Below, one piece after another: positions 1 to 8,793 of a DNA stretch of 42,400 bases; the stretch's first letter is position 1; each line of letters starts with the position of its first letter. The notes under the pieces were generated by a model. It saw only the letters and a program-made list of their open reading frames with translations, was not told where the DNA came from and did not search any database. Made by a program: the position numbers and the translations under genes. The stretch covers positions 1 through 42,400 of the forward strand of contig NZ_JVDT01000287.1 of assembly GCF_001076885.1 (NCBI RefSeq), in the 5' to 3' direction. This stretch comes from Bacillus sp. 522_BSPC. Its GTDB lineage: Bacteria; Bacillota; Bacilli; Bacillales; Cytobacillaceae.

Positions 1-120
1 CTTTTTTTAAAATTGAAAATTCAGGTTTAAATAGTTTGAGATTAATGATATCTTGGTGGAAGGCCAATTAAGATTTACATAGAAGAAAATAAAGAGCATA
101 ATCGTATAGGAGTGAATTTT

Positions 121-1044
121 TTGAATTACTTTGATGGGCATTGCGATGTATTATTAAAAATGTTTAAGGATAAAATGATTAATTTTCAGAATAGTAAAAA
201 ACTTCATATAACGAAAGAAGGACTCCAAAAGGGTGGAGCAAAGATCCAATGCTTTGCCATCTATATTCCAGAATCCATTCATCCAGATATGAAGTTTGAA
301 GCTGCATTATCCATGGCAACTATTTTTAATGAAAAAATCCTACAGCCTAACCCAGATCTTAAATTTATCCGTAATAAAATGGATATCGAGCAATTGAAAG
401 ATGGAGAAATTGGCGCGATTCTAACACTTGAGGGCTGTGATGCAATCGCTGGCGATTTATTGAAATTAAAGACATTGCTTCAATTAGGCGTATCAGCAGT
501 CGGACTAACCTGGAACTACGCCAATGCTGTTGCAGATGGTGCGTTAGAACCAAGAGGGGCTGGTTTATCTTTATTTGGAAGAGAAACAGTAAAACTACTA
601 AATCAACAAGATATTTTAGTAGATGTTTCCCACTTGTCAGAAAACTCCTTCTGGGATGTCATGGAACTTGCCGATCATCCGTATGCATCCCACTCAAATA
701 CATATAATCTTTGTCCACATCCTCGTAATCTACGAGATGACCAAATAAAGGCTTTGATTGAAGCAGACAGCGTAATCGGGATTACTTTTGTGCCGCAATT
801 TTTAAGTGGCACAAATGCTGCAACCATTACAGATGTATTACGGCATTTAGATTATATCTGTTCCCTAGGAGGAGAGGATCATGTCGGCTTTGGTTCTGAT
901 TTTGATGGAATCTCTCAAACCGTTAAAGGGTTATCTTCTACTGCCGATTACCCGAATCTAATTAACGAACTTATGAAATATTATACTAGTAGCCAAGTAG
1001 AGAAGTTTTTATTTTCGAATATGGTAAAAAGATTTCCGAAATAA
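121..1044 (+). CDS. membrane dipeptidase (peptidase M19, renal dipeptidase family)
   Basis: Zinc-dependent dipeptidase of the M19 family, which cleaves dipeptides, including some with a D-residue at the C-terminal side. Visible metal-site residues are the N-terminal HxD (H7, D9), E104 in LTLEG, H171 in VSHLS, H191 in ASHSN, and a late GFGSDFDG motif. The length of 308 codons including the first fits the bacterial family. An in-frame GTG at 112 is possible, but AGGAG at 108-112 overlaps it and sits 8 nt before the TTG at 121, so TTG is the better start. No signal peptide is seen, so a cytoplasmic location is inferred. It is transcribed alone, ahead of miaB. Family assignment is firm; the substrate is not known. 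Confidence 0.87.
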   Translation: MNYFDGHCDVLLKMFKDKMINFQNSKKLHITKEGLQKGGAKIQCFAIYIPESIHPDMKFEAALSMATIFNEKILQPNPDLKFIRNKMDIEQLKDGEIGAILTLEGCDAIAGDLLKLKTLLQLGVSAVGLTWNYANAVADGALEPRGAGLSLFGRETVKLLNQQDILVDVSHLSENSFWDVMELADHPYASHSNTYNLCPHPRNLRDDQIKALIEADSVIGITFVPQFLSGTNAATITDVLRHLDYICSLGGEDHVGFGSDFDGISQTVKGLSSTADYPNLINELMKYYTSSQVEKFLFSNMVKRFPK

Positions 1045-1065
1045 AGGGTAATTTTAAAAAGCATC

Positions 1066-1113
1066 CGGGCAGTTGCGTTCTCTCCTTTTGAGGTAGGAAA
1101 ACGCAACTGCCCG
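1066..1113 (+). terminator. stem-loop after the dipeptidase gene
   Basis: A perfect 14-bp inverted repeat (1066-1079 with 1100-1113) encloses a 20-nt loop. It lies 22 nt after the dipeptidase stop. No T-run follows, so it may be a weak or factor-assisted terminator or an mRNA-stabilising hairpin. Confidence 0.4.
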
Positions 1114-1427
1114 TTGCTGTAAGATTCCTATATATAGATAAAGAAAATAGTAGAAATTCTTCTTTCTAACCTAGCTATTGTTTTCAAAAGGTCAAAGGCT
1201 TATACTAGAATAATGAAAATATGTCTATAAAGAATAGTACATATGAAGAAAAGATTGTTGTTTATATTGCGACAGTACCGAACTTCTGCGGGGAGCAAGT
1301 GGTTAACCTGGCTAAATCAATGGAAACCATGTTATAAAGAAAACAATCTATAAGAACTAACCTAAACCATGTATATTAACAAACTTATGGATGAAACAAG
1401 TTCATCGATAAGAGAGGAGTAGTTGAA
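1114..1427. other. intergenic leader upstream of miaB
   Basis: No coding region is supported here. The stretch holds the candidate miaB promoter at 1178-1206 and a leader of roughly 215 nt ending in the miaB ribosome binding site (GAGAGGAG, about 1411-1418). I see no recognisable riboswitch or T-box motif. Confidence 0.5.
1178..1206 (+). promoter_or_regulatory. candidate sigma-A promoter for miaB-ricA
   Basis: TTGTTT (1178-1183) and TATACT (1201-1206) are separated by exactly 17 bp, close to the sigma-A consensus. It is the best promoter-like match in the gap before miaB. Confidence 0.55.
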
Positions 1428-2978
1428 ATGAACGAAAAACAACGTTTAGAAGGACAAAAAATTGAAAGCAATAATTCTTCGGACAAAAAATCCGAAAAGG
1501 ATTACAGCAAATATTTCGAAACAGTGTATAAAGCACCATCTTTAAAAGATGCCAAAAGACGTGGAAAAGAAGAAGTTCGTTATGAAAAAGATTTCTCTAT
1601 TTCCGAACAATTCCGTGGAATGGGAGAAGGACGCAAATTCTACATTCGCACATACGGTTGTCAAATGAATGAGCATGATACAGAGGTAATGGCAGGAATT
1701 TTCTTAGCATTAGGCTATGAAGCTACAGATACTGTAGATGATGCCAATGTTATTCTTCTTAATACATGCGCGATTCGTGAAAATGCAGAAAATAAAGTAT
1801 TTGGTGAATTAGGACATTTAAAGCATTTAAAAACAGAAAAACCAGATCTTTTAATCGGGGTTTGTGGCTGTATGTCCCAAGAAGAATCCGTAGTAAATAA
1901 GATTTTAAAAACATACACACAAGTAGATATGATCTTTGGAACACATAATATTCACCGTTTACCAAATATTCTTCAAGAAGCATATATGTCTAAAGAAATG
2001 GTTGTGGAAGTTTGGTCTAAAGAAGGGGACGTTATCGAGAACCTTCCGAAAGTACGTAACGGAAAAATAAAAGCATGGGTTAATATCATGTATGGCTGTG
2101 ATAAATTCTGTACCTATTGTATCGTTCCATATACTCGAGGAAAAGAACGTAGCCGCCGTCCAGAGGATATTATTCAAGAAGTACGTCAATTGGCTGCACA
2201 AGGTTATAAAGAAATCACCTTGCTTGGTCAAAATGTAAACGCCTATGGAAAAGATTTCACGGACATTGATTTCCGCTTCGGTGATTTAATGGAAGAAATG
2301 CGCAAAATTGATATCCCACGTGTTCGTTTTACAACAAGTCACCCACGTGATTTCGATGATCATTTAATCGAAGTGCTTGCTAAAGGCGGCAACTTAGTGG
2401 AACATATCCATTTACCAGTTCAATCTGGTTCATCAGATGTGTTAAAAATTATGGCACGTAAATATACAAGAGAAAAATATTTAGAATTAGTTCGCAAAAT
2501 GAAAGCCGCTATTCCTAACTTAACACTAACAACAGACATTATTGTTGGGTATCCAAATGAAACAGATGAGCAATTTGAAGAAACATTATCTCTTTATAAA
2601 GAGGTTGGCTTTGAAGCTGCATATACATTCATTTATTCACCACGTGAAGGTACGCCAGCTGCGAAAATGAAAGATAATGTTCCAATGGAAGTGAAAAAGG
2701 AACGTTTACAGCGCCTAAATGCTTTAGTTAATGAGTATTCTGCTAATTCCATGAAGGGCTACCAAGATCAAATTGTGGAAGTCCTTGTGGAAGGGGAAAG
2801 CAAGAATAATCCAGATGTACTAGCGGGCTATACACGCAAAAACAAGCTAGTAAACTTTGTTGGACCAAAATCAGCAATCGGTAAACTTGTTTCTGTTAAA
2901 ATTACGGATGCGAAAACATGGTCATTAAACGGGGAAATGATTGAGGTATTAGAAGCGGAAGCTGTTGAGGCAAACTAA
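1428..2978 (+). CDS. miaB: tRNA-2-methylthio-N6-dimethylallyladenosine synthase MiaB
   Basis: Radical-SAM methylthiotransferase that converts i6A37 to ms2i6A37 in tRNAs reading UNN codons. An N-terminal methylthiotransferase domain carries the three auxiliary-cluster cysteines (C78 in YGCQMN, C114 in NTCAIRE, C148 in GVCGCMS). The radical-SAM motif CxxxCxxC is C224-C228-C231, and a TRAM RNA-binding domain forms roughly the last 70 residues. The charged 60-residue N-terminal extension and 516-residue length match Bacillus MiaB. GAGAGGAG precedes the ATG. The stop codon overlaps the ricA start by one base, so the two are translationally coupled. Confidence 0.97.
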   Translation: MNEKQRLEGQKIESNNSSDKKSEKDYSKYFETVYKAPSLKDAKRRGKEEVRYEKDFSISEQFRGMGEGRKFYIRTYGCQMNEHDTEVMAGIFLALGYEATDTVDDANVILLNTCAIRENAENKVFGELGHLKHLKTEKPDLLIGVCGCMSQEESVVNKILKTYTQVDMIFGTHNIHRLPNILQEAYMSKEMVVEVWSKEGDVIENLPKVRNGKIKAWVNIMYGCDKFCTYCIVPYTRGKERSRRPEDIIQEVRQLAAQGYKEITLLGQNVNAYGKDFTDIDFRFGDLMEEMRKIDIPRVRFTTSHPRDFDDHLIEVLAKGGNLVEHIHLPVQSGSSDVLKIMARKYTREKYLELVRKMKAAIPNLTLTTDIIVGYPNETDEQFEETLSLYKEVGFEAAYTFIYSPREGTPAAKMKDNVPMEVKKERLQRLNALVNEYSANSMKGYQDQIVEVLVEGESKNNPDVLAGYTRKNKLVNFVGPKSAIGKLVSVKITDAKTWSLNGEMIEVLEAEAVEAN

Positions 2979-3358
2979 TGGCTAAGTATACAAAAGAAGA
3001 AATCATCGAGCGAACAGAACAACTTGCCAAGATGATTCGTGATACAGAAGAAGTCGAATTTTATCAGCGGGCAGAACAGCAAATCAATCAAAACAAAAAA
3101 GTGAATGATCGAATTGCTCAAATCAAAAAATTGCAAAAACAAGCAGTTAACCTTCAGCACTATGGGAAAATTGCGGCTTTAAAAGAAACAGAAGCAAAAA
3201 TTGATGCCTTGCAAAAAGAAATCGATGAGCTTCCAATCGTCAGCGAATTTAAAGAATCACAGGAAATCGTTAACGATATGCTTCAAATGATAACAAAAAC
3301 AATCGCAAACACAGTTGAAACCGAAATTCTTTCCGTTGATAAGAAGAAAGAAGAGTAA
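2978..3358 (+). CDS. ricA: RicA (YmcA/YlbF family), RNase Y specificity factor
   Basis: YlbF/YmcA-family all-helical protein. In B. subtilis RicA forms the Y-complex with RicF and RicT, which steers RNase Y cleavage and affects sporulation, competence and biofilm formation. The match is clear in segments such as LAKMI.DTEEV and LQKQAVNLQHYGK. The ATG overlaps the miaB stop (TAATG), so it depends on miaB translation. At 126 residues it is shorter than the about 143 of B. subtilis, and it contains no cysteine. The B. subtilis protein, as I recall it, contributes a C-terminal Cys to an Fe-S cluster of the complex. The missing tail is therefore a notable difference. Confidence 0.9.
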   Translation: MAKYTKEEIIERTEQLAKMIRDTEEVEFYQRAEQQINQNKKVNDRIAQIKKLQKQAVNLQHYGKIAALKETEAKIDALQKEIDELPIVSEFKESQEIVNDMLQMITKTIANTVETEILSVDKKKEE

Positions 3359-3484
3359 AAAGGGTTTTTGTTAGATTAGAATGTTCATTGAGTTAAATAA
3401 CGTTTAACATTCTTCCGTTGATTGGAGCTGAAAGCAATAGGCTTCATTTATTTGCGAATACAATTAAAATGCCCAAAAGTAGAA

Positions 3485-3514
3485 AAACCAAGCATATTCT
3501 CGCTTGGTTTTTTA
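3485..3514. terminator. bidirectional terminator between ricA and the convergent gene
   Basis: A 9-bp stem (AAACCAAGC at 3485-3493 with GCTTGGTTT at 3502-3510) is flanked by A-run and T-run, so it can end transcripts from both ricA and the convergent reverse-strand gene at 3512. Confidence 0.8.
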
Positions 3515-3865
3515 CTTATTTTGATTATTTAAAATGTTAATTGCTCGTAAGAAAGCTTTTCGATATTCCTGCTGTTCCTTCATAGCAGTTTGCAAGGTAG
3601 AAAGCAATGCTTTATTAAGCTGCTTCGTTTCTTTATCTTTCGCGTTTCCATTATTAATCGACTGCTGAAGAAATGTATAGACTAAAAATAAAACAGAATA
3701 GTTATCAACATAAGTAAGGCTGACAGCACTTCCGCCATTTCCTCCTTCTGCATGTGTGTTAACAGAAGGCCCTCCCGTTTCCAGAATTTTATCAATAAGC
3801 TCCTCTGGTACACCAAGATCCTTTAATTTCTCAGCTGTTAAGCCAATATTTTTATCCTTCGCCAT
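3512..3865 (-). CDS. hypothetical protein, 117 residues
   Basis: I do not recognise this family. The start chosen is the ATG at 3865, preceded by GAGGG in an AGGAGGGAA context. The longer reading frame begins inside a terminator hairpin and is rejected. The protein begins MAKDKNIGL, has a Gly/Ser-rich stretch (GGNGGS, about residues 41-46), a short hydrophobic segment (YSVLFLVYTFLQ) and a charged helical C terminus. No signal peptide is evident. It is the last of three co-oriented genes lying between ricA and cotE, which suggests but does not prove a spore-related role. Confidence 0.65.
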   Translation of the reverse strand: MAKDKNIGLTAEKLKDLGVPEELIDKILETGGPSVNTHAEGGNGGSAVSLTYVDNYSVLFLVYTFLQQSINNGNAKDKETKQLNKALLSTLQTAMKEQQEYRKAFLRAINILNNQNK

Positions 3866-3889
3866 TCTTTTCCCTCCTATTAGGTATGT

Positions 3890-3928
3890 AAAAAAGAAAA
3901 GGGCAAACACCAGATGATGTTGCCCTTT
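3890..3928 (-). terminator. terminator after the Gly/Ala-rich protein gene
   Basis: On the reverse strand AAGGGCAA (3927-3920) pairs with TTGCCCTT (3906-3899) and is followed by TTTTCTTTTTT. It sits between the genes starting at 4281 and at 3865, so the latter is expressed by read-through or from a weak local promoter. Confidence 0.75.
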
Positions 3929-3972
3929 ATTATATGCTTCTATCTTGTAAGAGTGATTATCTTAAAAGCTGA

Positions 3973-4281
3973 TTAACCTTCGTTTACCATTTCAGGGCTG
4001 TTTTCGTTGTAAGATACAGCAGTAGCAGCACCTGCAACGTTAGCATTAACTAAAATACCACCAACGAAGAAGTTTAATAAGTTAACACCTACAGCAGCAC
4101 CACCAGCAGCGCCAGAAGCTGTAAATTGGTTAGCAAGGTTACCATTTCCTTGAGTAGCGTTAGTGAATCCGCGAAGTTCTGCTCCTTTATTTCCAATGCC
4201 TTTACCTTTAGCAGTAACATCAGTACCAGCAACGCCAGAACCGTTACCTTTGTGACAATCAGATGTGTAGTTAGACAACAT
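3973..4281 (-). CDS. Gly/Ala-rich small protein, function unknown
   Basis: A 102-residue protein preceded by a near-perfect ribosome binding site (AAAGGAGGTG, 4290-4300). The N-terminal half is hydrophilic and rich in Gly, Asn and Thr, with one Cys (C9). The C-terminal half (about residues 55-90) is a Gly/Ala-rich hydrophobic stretch including AAGGAAVGVNLLNFFVGGIL, compatible with a membrane-inserting or self-assembling segment. It lies 36 nt after the gene at 4318-4773 and ends at a strong terminator, so the two likely form one transcript. The family is not recognised. A spore-surface or peptide-toxin-like role is possible but unsupported. Confidence 0.7.
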   Translation of the reverse strand: MLSNYTSDCHKGNGSGVAGTDVTAKGKGIGNKGAELRGFTNATQGNGNLANQFTASGAAGGAAVGVNLLNFFVGGILVNANVAGAATAVSYNENSPEMVNEG

Positions 4282-4317
4282 ATGATTTCACCTCCTTTCA
4301 AAAGTAAGATAAATTCA

Positions 4318-4773
4318 TTATTTTTTGATAAAATCTGATAAATCTAGTGAAAAAATAGGCTTGCCATTCACGTTTAATTGGAGATTCCCATCATCATTTG
4401 AAGCATCAATAACAGGTAATTTCTCCTGTATCTTACTTAATGTTTCTTGATTTATTAAACTCTTTAGCGTTTCTGGATTAAGATTCGGCATTACTTTATC
4501 TTTAAGCGAATCTAAATCGATATTAGCCACTTTTTCTTTAATAGAATCTAAGTCAACATTCGATGCAACCTTTTCTTTCACTGCCTCCATGGTTCTTTCA
4601 GATACATTGCTTTTTAAACCTTCTGTTAATTTTTGAACCAATCCACCCATTTCAGTAGATAACTTACCGACTAATTCTTGTGCGTATTTAGCTCCTTCTT
4701 CACCAGAAACCTCTTTGCCATTTACATTGAATTTAAAATCAAACTGATCGTTGTTATTAAATAACCCTGCCAA
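4318..4773 (-). CDS. hypothetical protein with repeated amphipathic helices
   Basis: 151 residues from a TTG start at 4773, chosen because a GGGGGTG ribosome binding site lies 6 nt upstream. The longer frame to 4821 runs through the promoter region. The protein starts LAGLFNNNDQFDF. It has imperfect repeats of the type DLDS[IL]K[ED]KV in its middle third, predicting a long amphipathic helix or coiled coil, and ends in a second beta-like segment (LQLNVNGKPIFSLDLSDF) that echoes FKFNVNGKEVSG near the N terminus. No membrane segment is seen. First gene of the reverse-strand group; family not recognised. Confidence 0.65.
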   Translation of the reverse strand: MAGLFNNNDQFDFKFNVNGKEVSGEEGAKYAQELVGKLSTEMGGLVQKLTEGLKSNVSERTMEAVKEKVASNVDLDSIKEKVANIDLDSLKDKVMPNLNPETLKSLINQETLSKIQEKLPVIDASNDDGNLQLNVNGKPIFSLDLSDFIKK

Positions 4774-5124
4774 CTTCCTCACCCCCTTACCGTATACTAC
4801 AGTATATAAAGATTTGACCAAGCTGTATCCGCGAATGTATTAATACAAACGCATATTTTTTTATGAGTTAAAAATTTTATCGAAGGAATGCTGAGTTTTA
4901 CCCATAAATAGAATGGAAGTAGATCCATTCAAAGGCATGGAGTGGAGCTTTGCAAAAGCAAGGATATCCGTCTAGAAAAATGGCTAATATCGGCACACTT
5001 ACCCAAGTTTTACATACAATGAAGTAGATTTAAGCATTACTTACAGTCTTTAAAATTTGTCGCACACTAGACTCCTATCCCGCATAGGATGAAATGAAAA
5101 TGAATGAGGAGGTTTCGCTCGAAC
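4774..5124. other. divergent intergenic region before cotE
   Basis: Holds the promoters of the reverse-strand group and of cotE. On the reverse side, a short dyad (TATAC-TGTA-GTATA) lies at about 4793-4806, directly upstream of the ribosome binding site at 4780-4790. On the cotE side is a sporulation-type -10 element at 5013-5020. No coding region is supported. Confidence 0.45.
5013..5020 (+). promoter_or_regulatory. candidate sigma-E type -10 element of cotE
   Basis: CATACAAT matches the sigma-E -10 consensus (CATACAHT) and lies about 105 nt before the cotE start. No convincing -35 element is seen at the usual distance. In B. subtilis cotE is known to be read by mother-cell sigma factors, which supports the call by analogy. 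Confidence 0.45.
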
Positions 5125-5673
5125 ATGGGAGAATATAGAGAGATTATTACAAAGGCAGTCGTAGCGAAAGGACGCAAATTCACAAAATCCAATCATACGA
5201 TCTGTCCAGACAACAGCCCTTCAAGCATCTTGGGCTGCTGGATTATCAACCATACGTATGAGGCAGAAAAGGTTGGTAAAACAGTAGAAATTTGCGGATA
5301 CTATGACATTAACGTTTGGTATTCCTATAATGACAATACACAAACAGAAGTCGTTACAGAGCGTGTAAAATATACAGATGTCATTAAACTAAAATATCGT
5401 GATCCTGACTGCCTAGAAGACCACGATGTGATTGCAACAGTATTACAGCAACCAAACTGTATCGAAGCAGTAATTTCTCCAAATGGCAATAAAATTATTG
5501 TTCATGTAGAAAGAGAATTTATTGTAGAAGTTATTGGAGAAACAAAAATTTGTGTAGAAGTATGCACAGATGAATGTGGTAAAGATGACGACACATGGTT
5601 TGAAGATGACGTAGAAGACGAAGAATTTGAAGAATTAAATCCAGACTTTTTAGTAGGCGGAGAAGAAGAGTAA
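5125..5673 (+). CDS. cotE: outer spore coat morphogenetic protein CotE
   Basis: CotE assembles the outer spore coat and recruits many coat proteins in the mother cell. The sequence follows B. subtilis CotE closely ([53 protein letters not shown]) and ends in the typical acidic tail ([17 protein letters not shown]). At 182 residues it matches the usual length of about 181. The ATG at 5125 is chosen over an in-frame ATG at 5104 because the latter overlaps the AGGAGG (5107-5112). Spacing of 12 nt is slightly long. Followed immediately by a strong terminator, so it is monocistronic. Confidence 0.97.
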   Translation: MGEYREIITKAVVAKGRKFTKSNHTICPDNSPSSILGCWIINHTYEAEKVGKTVEICGYYDINVWYSYNDNTQTEVVTERVKYTDVIKLKYRDPDCLEDHDVIATVLQQPNCIEAVISPNGNKIIVHVEREFIVEVIGETKICVEVCTDECGKDDDTWFEDDVEDEEFEELNPDFLVGGEEE

Positions 5674-5674
5674 A

Positions 5675-5700
5675 GGCTAGGAGCTTCCTAGTCTTTTTTT
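5675..5700 (+). terminator. cotE terminator
   Basis: An 8-bp stem (5675-5682 with 5686-5693, one G-U pair) with a 3-nt loop is followed by seven T residues, directly after the cotE stop. Confidence 0.9.
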
Positions 5701-5708
5701 CTTGAACC

Positions 5709-5743
5709 TTTTTAATACGCTGTTTACATAAAGTTTGTTGCTA
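5709..5743 (+). repeat. dispersed intergenic repeat, copy 1
   Basis: 35 bases that match 31 of 35 positions at 19521-19555. The shared core AAAGTTTGTTGC also occurs inverted at 13773-13784. All three copies are in gaps after genes. It looks like a degenerate member of the short intergenic repeats common in Bacillus genomes. Confidence 0.55.
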
Positions 5744-5913
5744 GAACCTCACAGCCTGAGGAGGCGCATCTTTTTCCCCGGCTAATCTTATGTCTCGAGC
5801 GAAATGGAACGAACAAGTTATCAAATCTAACTTTACTTAAAGAATAAAAGTTTTATATGTTTACAATAGCTGTTTTTTCCCAAAACCCCCCACTCAAATA
5901 TTCTATTTCTTTA

Positions 5914-5922
5914 TGGTATAAT
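5914..5922 (+). promoter_or_regulatory. extended -10 promoter candidate for mutS
   Basis: TGGTATAAT is a consensus extended -10 (TG at 5914-5915, TATAAT at 5917-5922), about 40 nt before the mutS start. The -35 region (TCAAAT) is weak, as expected for extended -10 promoters. Confidence 0.55.
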
Positions 5923-5962
5923 GAGAAAATAATAGATTTGGACTTGGATTTTGGAGGAAGTT

Positions 5963-8584
5963 ATGACAACATATACGCCAATGATACAACAATACTTACA
6001 GGTAAAGGCAGATTATCAGGATGCCTTTTTATTTTTTCGTTTAGGAGATTTTTACGAAATGTTCTTTGATGATGCGATCAAAGCATCACAAGAGCTTGAA
6101 ATTACGTTAACGAGCAGAGAAGGGGGCGGAGCAGAGCGAATTCCAATGTGTGGAGTTCCTCACCATTCTGCGCCAAACTATATTGAACAGCTTGTTGAGC
6201 GTGGCTACAAAGTGGCAATTTGTGAACAAACAGAAGACCCGAAGCAAGCAAAGGGTGTCGTAAAAAGAGAAGTGGTTCAGCTAATCACACCTGGTACGAT
6301 GATGGAAGGGAAAAATTTATCAGATAAAGAAAACAATTATATTGCAACCATATCAACACTGACGGACGAAAAATTTGGCTTTGCATACAGCGATTTATCG
6401 ACAGGGGAAAGCAAGGCAACCATATTAACTGGAATCGATTCATTATTGAATGAATTATCGTTATCAGGAGCGAAAGAAGTGGTTGTTGCAGACGATTTTT
6501 CAAAAGAGTATTTGAAAAGATTACAGGAGCGGGGAACTATAACCCTTTCGATTGAAAATGATATTGTTGAAAAAGACATGCATGTTTCTTTATTACAAGG
6601 AATAGAAGAACAATCACTGAAAAACACCGTTGCACGCTTGTTCAATTACTTATATCGCACACAAAAAAGAAGCCTTGATCACTTACAGCCAGTTTCAATT
6701 TATGTAATCGATCAATTTATGAAAATTGATTATTATTCAAAGCGAAATTTAGAATTAACGGAAACGATTCGCTCAAAAGGGAAGAAAGGTTCTCTTCTTT
6801 GGCTTTTGGATGAAACGAAAACTGCGATGGGTGGCAGATTGCTAAAACAATGGATCGATCGTCCATTATTAAATAAGGACGAGATTGAAAATCGCCAAAA
6901 CTTAGTAGAAACAATGATTAGTCATTATTTTGAGCGCCAAGATTTGCGAGAAAAATTAAAGGAAGTATACGATTTAGAACGCTTAGCAGGTCGCGTTGCT
7001 TTCGGTAATGTCAATGCAAGAGATCTTGTGCAACTAAAAAAATCGTTACAGCAAATACCGATTATTCAGCAAATCGTGGCATCATTCGGGTCAAAAGAAG
7101 CAAGCAGCCTTGCAGATAAATTGGATCCATGTGAAGATATTACCGATTTATTAGAACGTGCGATTGTGGAAAATCCGCCACTTTCTATTAAAGAAGGAAA
7201 TATTATTTTAGATGGTTATCATCCTGAATTAGACAGCTACCGGGATGCAAGTCGAAACGGCAAGACATGGATTGCTCAGCTGGAAAGAGAAGAACGGGAA
7301 AAAACGGGCATTAAATCACTAAAGATTGGCTATAACCGTGTATTTGGCTACTATATTGAAGTGACGCGTGCCAATGTTCATCTTTTACAAGAAGGACAAT
7401 ATGAGCGCAAACAGACACTTGCCAATGCAGAACGCTATATTACGCCTGCATTAAAGGAAAAAGAGAGCCTAATCTTACAAGCGGAAGAAAAAATGGTCGA
7501 GCTGGAATATGAAATTTTTACGACAATCCGCGAAACGATTAAAGAATATATTCCCCGCTTACAGAAGCTAGCCAAAACAGTAAGTGCACTAGATGTATTG
7601 CAGTGTTTTGCAACTGTCAGTGAGGATCGTCGCTATGTGAAGCCGCAATTTTCTGCGGACCGAACACTTTCTATTAAAAATGGCCGTCACCCTGTAGTAG
7701 AAAAGGTGATGAACGCACAGAGCTATGTAGCAAATGATTGCACCATGCATAAAGACCGAGAATTACTGTTAATTACAGGACCGAATATGTCTGGTAAAAG
7801 TACGTATATGCGCCAGATTGCTTTAACCAGTATTTTAGCGCAAATTGGTTGTTACGTCCCAGCAGACGAAGCAGTTCTTCCGCTATTTGACCAAGTATTT
7901 ACAAGAATTGGTGCCGCAGATGATCTTATTTCTGGACAGAGTACGTTTATGGTTGAGATGCTAGAAGCGAGAAATGCCCTGTTGCATGCCACCAATAATA
8001 GTTTAATCTTATTCGATGAAATTGGCCGAGGCACAAGTACCTATGATGGAATGGCGCTTGCACAAGCCATTATTGAATATATCCACCATGAAGTCGGGGC
8101 AAAGACATTATTCTCGACTCACTATCATGAGCTAACCGTACTTGCAGATGAGCTTCCGTCCTTAAGCAATGTTCATGTAAGTGCGATGGAGCAAAATGGA
8201 AAAGTTGTCTTCCTTCACAAAATAAAAGAAGGAGCAGCAGATAAAAGCTATGGTATTCACGTCGCCCAGCTTGCAGAATTACCAGAGGCACTTATTGAAC
8301 GAGCACAAGAGCTATTAACAAGCCTAGAGCAAAAAGATCAATTCGCTGAAGAAGCAGCAGTGGCGGAAGTCGAGCAACCTACCGTAAAAGCAGAAAAGAT
8401 CGAAGAAGAGGCACAATTATCCTTCTTTGGTACAGAAGAAGAGAAAAAGCCGCACAAAGTGCTTTCTACTAAGGAAAAGCAAATTGTAGCGAAGCTTAAA
8501 GAGATAGATATTCTAGAAATGACGCCAATGCAGGCATTAAATACATTATATGAGCTTCATAAAAAAGTCCGAAATGATAGATGA
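5963..8584 (+). CDS. mutS: DNA mismatch repair protein MutS
   Basis: Mismatch recognition ATPase of methyl-independent mismatch repair. From ATG 5963 (GGAGG 5 nt upstream) it is 873 residues. The mismatch-contacting F-x-E motif is F30-Y-E32 in GDFYEMF. The connector, lever and clamp domains follow. The Walker A motif GPNMSGKST is residues 606-614, with [10 protein letters not shown] downstream. A QLSFF motif at residue 818 matches the beta-clamp binding motif of Bacillus MutS. An upstream in-frame TTG at 5951 overlaps the ribosome binding site and is rejected. Followed by mutL after a 209-bp gap. Confidence 0.98.
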   Translation: MTTYTPMIQQYLQVKADYQDAFLFFRLGDFYEMFFDDAIKASQELEITLTSREGGGAERIPMCGVPHHSAPNYIEQLVERGYKVAICEQTEDPKQAKGVVKREVVQLITPGTMMEGKNLSDKENNYIATISTLTDEKFGFAYSDLSTGESKATILTGIDSLLNELSLSGAKEVVVADDFSKEYLKRLQERGTITLSIENDIVEKDMHVSLLQGIEEQSLKNTVARLFNYLYRTQKRSLDHLQPVSIYVIDQFMKIDYYSKRNLELTETIRSKGKKGSLLWLLDETKTAMGGRLLKQWIDRPLLNKDEIENRQNLVETMISHYFERQDLREKLKEVYDLERLAGRVAFGNVNARDLVQLKKSLQQIPIIQQIVASFGSKEASSLADKLDPCEDITDLLERAIVENPPLSIKEGNIILDGYHPELDSYRDASRNGKTWIAQLEREEREKTGIKSLKIGYNRVFGYYIEVTRANVHLLQEGQYERKQTLANAERYITPALKEKESLILQAEEKMVELEYEIFTTIRETIKEYIPRLQKLAKTVSALDVLQCFATVSEDRRYVKPQFSADRTLSIKNGRHPVVEKVMNAQSYVANDCTMHKDRELLLITGPNMSGKSTYMRQIALTSILAQIGCYVPADEAVLPLFDQVFTRIGAADDLISGQSTFMVEMLEARNALLHATNNSLILFDEIGRGTSTYDGMALAQAIIEYIHHEVGAKTLFSTHYHELTVLADELPSLSNVHVSAMEQNGKVVFLHKIKEGAADKSYGIHVAQLAELPEALIERAQELLTSLEQKDQFAEEAAVAEVEQPTVKAEKIEEEAQLSFFGTEEEKKPHKVLSTKEKQIVAKLKEIDILEMTPMQALNTLYELHKKVRNDR

Positions 8585-8793
8585 AGTGGATTTGGTGAGT
8601 GGGATGAACGTTTGAATAGGGTTATCGTTGAGGAAAGTGGTTTTCATAAGCGAAATGAACGCCAGAAAAAAGAGGAATCCCAGAAAAAGTGGTTATCATA
8701 CACAAAATAAAAGCCGAAATTAGAACCACCGTTCATTCTAATGCTAAACTACCACCAATCTGAAAATAAGTAAGAAAGAAAAGAGGAGAAACA

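Noticed and set aside
3866-3910. N-terminal extension of the 117-residue protein
   Set aside because: It translates a terminator T-run; the ATG at 3865 has the ribosome binding site.
4126-4338. Forward frame opposite the Gly/Ala-rich gene
   Set aside because: Shadow of the reverse-strand gene, which has a near-perfect ribosome binding site.
5857-5962. Open frame across the mutS promoter
   Set aside because: It overlaps the extended -10 and the mutS start and has no ribosome binding site.
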